This document shows, piece after piece, positions 33,501 to 39,808 of a DNA stretch of 64,000 nt. The stretch is taken from the NCBI GenBank assembly GCA_030849065.1, contig JASAON010001640.1, positions 1 to 64,000 on the forward strand. Reading direction: 5' to 3'. Position 1 is the first letter of the stretch, and every line of letters starts with the position of its first letter. The notes beneath the pieces are model-generated. The model searched no databases, was not told the origin of the DNA, and saw nothing but the letters and a program-made list of their open reading frames with translations. Source of the DNA: Jaenimonas drosophilae (lineage: Eukaryota > Euglenozoa > Kinetoplastea > Trypanosomatida > Trypanosomatidae). The position numbers and the translations under genes were made by a program.

Positions 33501-36500
33501 ATGCATGCGTGGTCACGCCAGGAAGTGGGACCTGATCAAACTGTGGCAGATCGTCTCGTATATGCTGAAGTGTGCTCAACCATATATCCAAATGATTGAG
33601 GAACACCTCCACGTTCTCCACGACACACTTTAGTTGTGGGCCACCAATCTTGGCCGCCTTGTCCCGTGCACTCAGCTGAAATTTTCCTACCTTCACAAGA
33701 GAGGGCATACGATCCATGCAGCTCATATCCGTCAACTCAAAGCCACCCAGCGACACAAACTGAAGTGGTGCTGATACTGCGTGCCGCCCATCACGAGACG
33801 CACCAATCTCTCCGTACAACACTGCATCTTCCTTCACATGAAGGAAAACTCGTGGGGCCAATTCAGGGTCGCAGACTAGTCTCTCCTGGCGCAGCGAGAA
33901 GAAGAAGAAGAAAGGTGAAGCGGGCTTATCACGTCGCTCCTCCTTTACACCACCACCGGCCGTCGTCGTCGTCGTCCCGGAGCGGGCCGCCAAGAAGCTA
34001 CCTACCCACAACACGTCGAGCACGTCACACGGATGCAGGTTATGAGCTTGGACCAGGAGTGCTGTACTCAATGGCTCATCCTGCACACTGACGAGGGAAT
34101 AGTCTTGTGCCGGGTTCAGTCGCGCACCAACCACGTAGTGGGCAGTGACTTCATCGCAGAGCGGATAGCGCTGCCCATTCTCGCAGAGGGTTTTCACCCC
34201 GCTGACCTTCACGCTCACACCGCTTCTTGTGCTCGAGCCGTAGGCTGCCAGCCGCGATGTTGCAACCACGTTGGAGATTCGGAAGTGTCTCGACACGCAA
34301 GGGCTGTAAGGCTCCATCCCACGCGGAATGTGAATCTCCACATCATGAGCGTGCACCGACCACATCAACGTGGATGTATGCTTGGACACAACAGGATGGC
34401 TCTCCGGTTGCGGTAGGATAGGCTCATGCATGCTACAGAAATGGCCCATGACATCCAATTGGGCTGCGGTGTTAAGCTCATGAAGTGCCACGTAGGCTGG
34501 ATGTGTGCCAAGCCGCGGAAGGAGATGTAAGAACGGCTCGTAGTTGTACAGCGCGCTACCTTCTGCCTTCACCTGTAGCACTGGACCCCCGTTCTTCTCC
34601 GAGCTTGCCGCCCATGACATCGACACGGCCATACTTCTCTCAGGTGTAGAGCTGAGGCTACCAACCGCACCAATCATGGGATGGACAACCACCTCGGCAC
34701 ATTCACGCTCAAGACAGTGGACGTAGTCGACGCACCCGTCAACGTGGACGGAGCGGCAGGCCTTGGTGAGGTTGATGTGCAGGCTCTTCAGTGCAGCAAC
34801 CACCGTCCGACTATCGTAGTCGTAGTCCCCCTGAATGGGGGCGTATGCGGTAATGGCCTCTGCATCCAATCGAAAGGCTGGCATGTCCGTGCTCGACTGT
34901 TGTGGTTCTGACGTCGTCCTCCGCGACTGCAGTGAGTTCATGCACGCCACAACAACTTGGCACGATGCCCCTACCTCTGGTCGGAGAAACAACCGAAGTT
35001 GCCCGATGGCGCACCGCACCGCATCGCCGACATCATGGCGAACATTCATGGAGTCGCACACGAGCATGGGCCTTCCCGATCGCGAAACAATGCTCACCTC
35101 AGCACAGCTCAAAATCCACCGCCGAAGTCGTCCATCCACGATACCGAGCTCCATCGTGATGGGGTAGTACTGCCCCGTGAAGAGTGGGGAGCGGAATGGA
35201 CTGTCCGAGGGCAATGTTTCGCCAGGCGAAGGGACCACCTCCAGCTCTGCCACCAAGTCGCTGTTGCGGTCTCGAACAGCCACACGCAGGAGCCCCACCG
35301 CTGCCAGGAATCTCCACCCTTTCGACTCTGTGGCCTGCACCTCGGTCGCCTCTGCGTTGCGAGGAAGATCTGCTGCGAAGATCGCGGAGGACCACTCATG
35401 CATGAGCGTGGCTGCCTCGCGCTGGCATCCTGGTCGAACGGAATAACATGAGGCGGAGTGTCCCTCTCCCACACTCAACGTGCCATCATCTGCCATCATG
35501 TTCCAGCAGCAGGACGTGTCGTGTGGCCTGTCCTGCTTCTGTTTCTGGAGTAGCGCGTAGATTTCTTCGTGGACTGAAGAGTCAGCGAAGGGTGAGGGGG
35601 GCTTGACAAAGTGATGGCTCAACAGACCAACCGTCAACGGGTCCACGACAACTTCGGCCGCTCCGTACACATCCAGCCCAACCAATCTATCTTCCACAGC
35701 CACAATGAAGTGGGAGAAGGTTAATATATCCCGCCGACTTGCCAACAGCACCTCGGCATTCAGCACTGGCGTGTGGCAGTAGAGCGTGGTGGCAATACCC
35801 TCCCCATCACCAACCTGTGCCTCACACTGCAGCTCCCACATGGAGCCGTAGTTTACCGGCGTCCACAGCGCCGACGCATCCACAATCGGTGTGGAGAAGA
35901 TGAGGCACGACGCCCCCTTCACAAAAACCTTCTTCAGCGAGATGGGCTGAAGTGGAGCAACGACCTGCACCTCATCCTCACCAAAGCTGTTCACGACAGA
36001 ATCCTGCCGCTGGCCCTCGTTGTGTGGCACCACCGGTGCGCCAGGGGTGATGGGCGACGTGGCATCCCCACGCCACACTTCTTCTCCCTCACTCGACCTG
36101 TTATCATCAAGAGGGGGAGATGGATCAGCATGGCTGTGTTGCTGTTGTGCAACACAAGCTGAAGGGGCTACGGGAATAGGAACCGAGGCGGCGCTTTCCT
36201 CGCAGAGTACTTCATCCATCTCGACATCGTCGGAGGTGAGTGGCACCACCACATGAGCGCCGTTCACACGGACCTCAATCTCCAGGGAACTACGTCCGAG
36301 AGTACTGACCGGCATACTATCTGCTGAGTTGGAGGTGCCCAGGGCTGGTGAAGGGTCCATGGAGGACCGTCGCAGCGCACGGTGAGTTGTCCACAGCCGC
36401 CCAAAGGTGGCGATGCCGTCGATCCACCAACGAAGTTCATGAGTGGGTCGAATCACCGCAACAACCAAAGACATGTGAATGGCCACGTGCCGTCCTGCCT

Positions 36501-38649
36501 TGGTGATGTCCATGTTCAGCCAATCTTGCCGCTCCGATGCACGGGACTGCAACAGAGGCATGCGCACCGGCCCGCAGAGCTCCGCCGAGACGGAATTCAC
36601 GATAATTCGAGTGGTGTGTGCCATCATCGTCGCCGCACCATTGTGGGACATGTCCAGCTGGCCCAAGGAAACTACAAGATGCTGTTGCAGTTGCTGCAGC
36701 GGCGGGGCGTACGTGGGAGCTGTGCGTCCCCAGTATGTAGGATAGAAGGTAAGACGTAGTCCAGGGCAGGAGAGCATCGATGAGCTGCTGAGGAAGGCAG
36801 GCTGACCGCTCGTGGAGCCCCGTCGAGCGGTGGAGTTCCCCGGCATGAGAGGTGCCACACGATCCTTCAGAAACTGTTGCGCACTGGACCACTCCTTGTT
36901 CAGCACATTGGCGAAGCCTGAGGTGGACGCCGCGGCACTCAATCGACCACTCGAACTCGGTGTTGCTACATCCGTAGGTGGTTTCTCCACCCTGGACTTG
37001 CTGCCCCAGCCCCACCACTTGCTTGCCTTTACCTGCGACGCCCCTCGTCGTGCTGCGGCATCGGCAATCCACTGCCTCTGCTGCTCGTATTGCGCCGCCT
37101 CGGTCTGGACCTCTGCCCGAGCAAAGCAGCGGAGGAACACAATCTGATCCACCGTCAGCATCTGTTCCAGTCGTACCACTTCCAGATTCTCCTGTGGGTC
37201 CAGTGGGGGGTACCAGTGAGCTTGGCTCTGACGCTTCCACAAGAGGCAGTAAGAGCGGCGGATGTTGCAGAAGGCTGCGATACGATCACCAAGGCCGCCA
37301 CCCAACAAGTTGGCCTGCCGCGAGCGTACCTCATCAAGGACACAGTTAATCGCAAAGATCCACCGTCGTCGGTGAATGTTGTGCATCTCCGTCGTGGTCG
37401 AGGGGAGAAGCAGGTGCAGGTGTTTGCGGTACTTGGCGTACTGAAGGCTGTGCGTTAATTGTTCGAGCAGTTGTTCCACCACAAGTATCGACCCAAAGGA
37501 AGCTTCTAGCTTCATGTCCGAGGTGCATGAGACACGAAGGCTATGCGGACGTGAAAGCCGGCATTGAAAGGTGCAACAATCAATGGAAGCAAGACGTTGG
37601 CGAAACCGCCATTGCTTCCGAAAGTCAGCGGCGTGTTCGTCAACGATGCCTTCGCCGGAGCTCTGTGAGGATGAGGATGCCTCCATGCACGGGCCACTAA
37701 GGTCGCTGGCGGCGCACCCCTCTTCATTGTCCAACTCCGAGAAGACGGACACCTCCAGACCCTTGACGGCGATGTGCTTTGACATGTTTCCCCCGGCATC
37801 TGCAAAGAAGGCTCCACGGCAGAGGTCGTTGACTGTGGTGATGCGCACCTCCGTCAGCCACCACAAGACCGACTTAGCCAAGGAAGGGTGAAGCCCTGCA
37901 TAGTCCATCCGAAACACTATGGAGACGTGTCGGAGGAGGAACTGGGCGTTCCGGACTATGGTGTCAACGAGGCCTTCAAAGTAGCTCATCGGACTGAGCG
38001 AAGACAAGAAGCCAGATGGTGAGCTCGGTGAGAGACGTGATGGGGAGTGAACCACCTCCTTCGGAGGGGTGCTGGACCGAGAGCTTCCAGCGTCCGGCGT
38101 GCGTGTCAACGTTGGTGTTGCCCCGCGGTCTCTGGATGCCTGCGGAAGATCCGCTCGACTAGATGATCCCTCCGACGTCTTTCGGTGACTACGCTCGAAC
38201 TTCTTGAGGCATTCGTGCTTCATCAATTCTACACGCGCACGCTCCTCCTCCGGGTCATATCGACGGCATCGGAGGGGGCCAAACTCAATCTCCACCCCAT
38301 GAACCTCCACCTCCACCGGCTCCGAATCCAAGGACGACCACGGAAGATGAATGACTAACTCGTGAATCACACCACGAACAACCGTAAACGGTAAAAGAAG
38401 TGAGCGGGCAGACGACTCTGATTCAGAGTAGCTGCTTGGCTGATTGTCCGAATCATTGGCCATGGATTCGGTGGATGGCTTTGGGAGGAGCAGAAGAGAC
38501 AACTGCTCGAGAATATCGTCCTGCAGCTCCAGGTCGCGCAGCACGACCTCCCCGGACCACACCGAGACCTGAAGCTGCTCTTCATTAAGGTTGCGCACGA
38601 AGCGGCGTAAGCTGGTGGCAAGCAAATCAGAAATTTGTTTTTCGAACAT
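24502..38649 (-). CDS. VPS13-family bridge-like lipid transfer protein
   Basis: This single uninterrupted frame encodes 4715 residues. The N-terminus is the chorein domain (ATSLRRFVRNLNEEQLQVSV, then WSGEVVLRDLELQ). A very long beta-rich groove region follows. A region of about 3200-3950 resembles the VPS13 adaptor-binding repeats (YAFHNSLGMPLLV and CVLENRTRFDLQW). The C-terminal signature VGSLELLGNPLALLD is near 4310, and the amphipathic ATG2-like C region (GVEGAVGRTVKGVTRSGVSG, then GAVSLVSRPVVSVLQGVGGA) is near 4410-4450. The family forms a hydrophobic channel moving phospholipids in bulk at membrane contact sites. It is longer than the human paralogues I recall (about 3200-4400 residues). 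The frame extends 3 nt further to a GTG; the ATG at 38649 is used. Confidence 0.95.
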   Translation of the reverse strand: MFEKQISDLLATSLRRFVRNLNEEQLQVSVWSGEVVLRDLELQDDILEQLSLLLLPKPSTESMANDSDNQPSSYSESESSARSLLLPFTVVRGVIHELVIHLPWSSLDSEPVEVEVHGVEIEFGPLRCRRYDPEEERARVELMKHECLKKFERSHRKTSEGSSSRADLPQASRDRGATPTLTRTPDAGSSRSSTPPKEVVHSPSRLSPSSPSGFLSSLSPMSYFEGLVDTIVRNAQFLLRHVSIVFRMDYAGLHPSLAKSVLWWLTEVRITTVNDLCRGAFFADAGGNMSKHIAVKGLEVSVFSELDNEEGCAASDLSGPCMEASSSSQSSGEGIVDEHAADFRKQWRFRQRLASIDCCTFQCRLSRPHSLRVSCTSDMKLEASFGSILVVEQLLEQLTHSLQYAKYRKHLHLLLPSTTTEMHNIHRRRWIFAINCVLDEVRSRQANLLGGGLGDRIAAFCNIRRSYCLLWKRQSQAHWYPPLDPQENLEVVRLEQMLTVDQIVFLRCFARAEVQTEAAQYEQQRQWIADAAARRGASQVKASKWWGWGSKSRVEKPPTDVATPSSSGRLSAAASTSGFANVLNKEWSSAQQFLKDRVAPLMPGNSTARRGSTSGQPAFLSSSSMLSCPGLRLTFYPTYWGRTAPTYAPPLQQLQQHLVVSLGQLDMSHNGAATMMAHTTRIIVNSVSAELCGPVRMPLLQSRASERQDWLNMDITKAGRHVAIHMSLVVAVIRPTHELRWWIDGIATFGRLWTTHRALRRSSMDPSPALGTSNSADSMPVSTLGRSSLEIEVRVNGAHVVVPLTSDDVEMDEVLCEESAASVPIPVAPSACVAQQQHSHADPSPPLDDNRSSEGEEVWRGDATSPITPGAPVVPHNEGQRQDSVVNSFGEDEVQVVAPLQPISLKKVFVKGASCLIFSTPIVDASALWTPVNYGSMWELQCEAQVGDGEGIATTLYCHTPVLNAEVLLASRRDILTFSHFIVAVEDRLVGLDVYGAAEVVVDPLTVGLLSHHFVKPPSPFADSSVHEEIYALLQKQKQDRPHDTSCCWNMMADDGTLSVGEGHSASCYSVRPGCQREAATLMHEWSSAIFAADLPRNAEATEVQATESKGWRFLAAVGLLRVAVRDRNSDLVAELEVVPSPGETLPSDSPFRSPLFTGQYYPITMELGIVDGRLRRWILSCAEVSIVSRSGRPMLVCDSMNVRHDVGDAVRCAIGQLRLFLRPEVGASCQVVVACMNSLQSRRTTSEPQQSSTDMPAFRLDAEAITAYAPIQGDYDYDSRTVVAALKSLHINLTKACRSVHVDGCVDYVHCLERECAEVVVHPMIGAVGSLSSTPERSMAVSMSWAASSEKNGGPVLQVKAEGSALYNYEPFLHLLPRLGTHPAYVALHELNTAAQLDVMGHFCSMHEPILPQPESHPVVSKHTSTLMWSVHAHDVEIHIPRGMEPYSPCVSRHFRISNVVATSRLAAYGSSTRSGVSVKVSGVKTLCENGQRYPLCDEVTAHYVVGARLNPAQDYSLVSVQDEPLSTALLVQAHNLHPCDVLDVLWVGSFLAARSGTTTTTAGGGVKEERRDKPASPFFFFFSLRQERLVCDPELAPRVFLHVKEDAVLYGEIGASRDGRHAVSAPLQFVSLGGFELTDMSCMDRMPSLVKVGKFQLSARDKAAKIGGPQLKCVVENVEVFLNHLDIWLSTLQHIRDDLPQFDQVPLPGVTTHALGGPYERRAPMLPSEDIAPDSEDNVLEEWAMSPSMQNVVANLLLVGLKEEMVTLEVSVVNAAIVCYHEGTPDYGLRMDIENIGLHLVSNGQEADKARWEYVLTVDSPLNMAGVHPNGRLPLLEWVTPKQDYFVRVAGNEANCCVDVHGPRLILQAELWQHLEKLGEKYERFPLLTSTYPEYDESDSADGDGMPPSPELGHLGGPHNPLKSHFGFMLYIRDGTVSLPYSSLSAAVRDQVSCSSEANLSSVPLITMGRLTIDKSQPGKTTFVRGQRLVVLGTAVHPVHLHDNFFELRSGDASQRHLDTRCSKKAQRIVLSLEEIKTIFTFTKVLRDALPERRPQWPATGRVSIPQPNLCTYLQISPLEVILVEQTPVRDAAGEAVVAPDGYLLNLSFQLALVGESYPRSNDVLVNVQQLKLAGPNNTTILAPQNWTRSTTLCFSSNKMGSQVSVDVRLDVCLSTAVIGACARLHQAIIPVLASDSVKWEEHAPSDKSLSSRPQHMKVLVTLDHLQVHVGGSATVKFNSVQCAQPTSVSVTFTPGDEAPVIGFEGNVCVLRQQGDSDTILNYNRVYSESVQHYLAVLVVSATVIPKKSAEVLVRACFLDDADDRLLPDLMREVSLLQTELGASGILLGGAERTRREGRSSMSWSVRVENAFAVFHSLMGPTRAHGFIHVHFPCTTWKSEGTDQQEEVSISSINGSISYLTVGPSNMMAWHRRGGYTSNSHTRPYVEPIWKRGSYVSRHVLASNLKVDISAHVNSGSKCRETMVTVDPIMCFLPTGTTLLHCSEAVVRLVRQLRACVDLHGHDGAACRGDALETSLGHNGLLLVNLRRPIGSQLPTLTEVPSSKSSLSESDEDPSSRLTFRLPWISVSIVDEESAITGVRDTGCGDGDEGDDEAPHQDVPTREVLSFHVNGQGEVDDSDDDDVPSHHVHLSMECRGISCDVLSKLHSRVVLAQIDSVSSTVDHALQQRCFLSSSAPADTSALPSQSAMFVRLEQLRSESFSTASHDIQTTRSTLVGRAHNCEVTVSPTLWRFLHEHVLSGIATSLRTAHLHFHSTPVPIATTASAASVAQSQNVTLCVSSDIRLTDTIVLGGPHGPRLHFVKDARRSNPGNTIKVSSADGAALVMSVVQLPNGELQCPVEVDDGMTVVLEGTEVVLRGLPATQVSLRNFVALGKRSIFVVPDSCLVSGEEPSVAAKYPAVPRASPLVRAVHSVHDVDLVANVHVRIWSHRQTLCFGTEANLSYHVERTRTGNLLSSVEDERGECILRRCTMESESGSIIAAPLDISTTIQLHKLSQDGVNDVLTSIRLLFPAMHVKCTMGHMLLFMDSIRQFLLALKSLSPNHGGADRDSMAHQRRNKFRRFSPDAIRHTTGNERVPLVEVGVTAPELELTITSDFFTPVLSATLMEVSVNANGSRDGQSMSLLGTAQLTVCDFPPLESSRNLLQVTPEVAYQFTRFPTGCETCKCTVGCSNVHVTLPLVAALRSLHYQWTDGRVGCYAFHNSLGMPLLVVAPYGASEKHGGTVPYCCLPPSSTVEADLFQFSQTKFRIIAGDESILHSPDTLASLHTLGTEVDLCQLAEGCTFRFTMHRHPRGVLDAVLRMDEAKRYIHVTTSVHLHNELETVSVVFPGQLTTLTGGSSCYATMEALQQPVSLTVGEYQSSLDVPLITWGSLINSILLLDAVDGLEAGDAASTREDVLCRLGVHFVNAQTVALQVKMRVAPTEDAPHSSDQAAFVNVLVEKRPATVSPREGGHHLLPCYEVDLRVRAAIRINNCTSDRISVKIFTTNTSKGGDRDQEVKETSLAGNGHLHWFFEGTTPHRPHLSFAFLGNQGEEVTGNGNNLHYTNPVDVSFDGRRVVSMVARTGGAVALILEHADFCTINIKCMVVIQNGLPASVCLHATPTSIFASGATARVRDGEETSVYVPFNPKLAPSKHLDMMTAVCVAVGDEGATQSKSFIANVPTLSATLASEHKNSIAVFAATACPAHASGSVPHVSLQPVWGVHNAHPHLSLEIRAVGKEMDTLSVAPGARQDLFDFGLSSGTPLPHLQFRFGNHVEHTSPIYQWSPPICATALFDSRSPMGIKHMVDSTHTLHKMSAPPRQSGEATFSNLRVPTHRDAACFDECFSVLQLTPFVAGHRHTVSVALAQHSPCVLENRTRFDLQWSFTGAASDYHQMSGIDDRATIWAYLIPPHTDCFSCRSLVADGSPTLQLTLLNQPRLTSTTVDLVAAVAGKDAVKLGSQAFVLVTEDASTGRYFITITEDRSLESALLFEQRYVGHFEVFLRDIAVHTAVPFVRPSTTHLSQVPLLSFLDDATEGSSMYLKGIRRTSSDEKKVDALKQKDLDLVMVHVVGFYASGSWDREQLLASVEVGSLDVVDCTAPRPVYPIILHVGEAETSDRPREAGVSLAVHMLWPKRLAGGNMSRSSTTSNTDRPAEEVTPYAALQIEHLRLRSKPMVLSLHDSFLYVAKMAYQCIAEFQASFRDSLDANREHTTHKMMLDAMIKQLEVSEMSVEFTLTRRADRRFNPYESLPTAVAIPSIERAPIKIGATVARDLHQRSPSLVGVFADTFWLLYRRRLVLQLVKVVGSLELLGNPLALLDSWERGVKSLFHEVAVKQPLTGARELIRETASSSLHSVSLLSKFSSRTIAALSLDGDWVEQQENRHFVQQMAQRRSFFGDVGQGLLGGVEGAVGRTVKGVTRSGVSGLVTGAAFGAVSLVSRPVVSVLQGVGGATEFYSQKLRESSSCGSESSLEMYQHASRNFTTILTTLDEGSDQVANAQRELWATVRAQSLCVNKAAYKVVLDMIAKEQLIGSDASRRIVDTIGAYSLAVFADFYTFLDACTPEELQRWLHVALDAHFARQMQRERLQQCRSSSNLAGGRSASYASVDKREESMASVVTDASTNGDDLREKDGASAEDSLQRARQIKATLGVMTLARYVSADIFVRTCTVDEILAHVPPENLRNCFAVVMMRCGTEMLKSLIGDSSAAV

Positions 38650-39153
38650 CACTAACCGGGATCAGGCGAACCAGGAATTGTTGTATTTGTATTTTGTGTG
38701 TGAAAAAGAAAAAAGGGATAAATACGTAATTGTGGGCTAGCCGCCGCGCCAAACAGGTTGGAATGACGGCAACCGTGCCTCTATGGACTGGCACTGTCGA
38801 GACAAGTTTGTGGATACTGTGGAACTAGACGGATCCACGCCGTCACACTATTCAATGGAAGAAGAAGAAGCGTTGTATACTAAAGAAGAATCGAGAGAGA
38901 GAAAGGGTGGCTACATATATTGTGACGAACATCGTCAGTAGTCATGAGGGTACCAATTAGGTGCAATCACTCAGAAGTCTGCCCGTTGAGAGTTCGGCCT
39001 CAGGACAGCACTGTCACAGCCGTTGTTACATTCTACATCTCGACCCATGTGTGTGTATGTACCGCTACCCAGCACCCGCGCACCCTGCGGAAGGCAGAGA
39101 TCATCCACATCACTATCAGCCGAGCTGACTGGTCTTCTTGGATTGGAGCGATG
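38650..39153. other. Intergenic region upstream of VPS13-like gene
   Basis: About 0.5 kb without a gene. The minus strand has CCCTTTTTTCTTTTTC about 50-65 nt before the VPS13 ATG, then several AGs (the last at 38653-38652), compatible with trans-splicing. Confidence 0.45.
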
Positions 39154-39588
39154 CTACTCCGACCAAATGTTCTTGGTGAGGAGCATTCCAGAGAGAACCT
39201 CCTTAAACTTTTCTAGTGTGACGTGGCCATGTTCATCTGTGGCGGTCGCGATTGCCTCCTGAGCGGCAACTGCAGAAGCATCGTTGCCTCCCTCGAAGGT
39301 CGCTAAATTTCGGCAGGTGTTTCGAAGTTGCTGAGCGGTGATCCACTTCTGCTTCGTCACGTCGATCAGGTCAAACATCGTCTCCAAATCGCGCTCCGTG
39401 AAGAGGGAGGTGGACTGCTTTTCAATACGAATTCGGCGAATTTCATTGCAGAGGAAGATACGCGGGTCTTCGGGCCGATGGTACAGAAGCAGCTGCAGGA
39501 AGTGCGCCATCAGCTCATTCAGCTTGTGCTCCTTCAGGTAGTCGCGCGTCGCATTGCGCTGATCCAAATCAACTGGACTAGCGGCCAT
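39154..39588 (-). CDS. EFCAB10-like RIIa/DPY-30 plus EF-hand-like protein
   Basis: This is a 144-residue protein. Residues about 12-55 (ATRDYLKEHKLNELMAHFLQ, then RPEDPRIFLCNEIRR) match the RIIa/DPY-30-type dimerisation-docking fold. Residues about 65-140 look like a pair of EF-hand-like helix-loop-helix units (ETMFDLIDVTKQKWITAQQL), but the loop lacks most Ca2+ ligands, so calcium binding is doubtful. Domain order and length match EFCAB10, a ciliary protein in animals. Such docking domains often bind amphipathic helices of anchoring proteins in axonemes. Flagellar location is inferred. Confidence 0.83.
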   Translation of the reverse strand: MAASPVDLDQRNATRDYLKEHKLNELMAHFLQLLLYHRPEDPRIFLCNEIRRIRIEKQSTSLFTERDLETMFDLIDVTKQKWITAQQLRNTCRNLATFEGGNDASAVAAQEAIATATDEHGHVTLEKFKEVLSGMLLTKNIWSE

Positions 39589-39808
39589 TACAACTGGGCT
39601 TTGACTATTGTTTTTTACTAAGAAGGATTGTGCGTGGCTATTCTAACCAAGCTATATAGCATACACACACACATACACAGAAATATCAAAAGAAGAAAAT
39701 TGAATCAAAGCAATTGTTTATATATGTGCAGAGTTCATGTCCAGACAACATCCGAGCTTGTAGCGAGTGCGAGTTCTTCTTCTTGTTGTTGTTGCAGCAA
39801 GCCACGGA

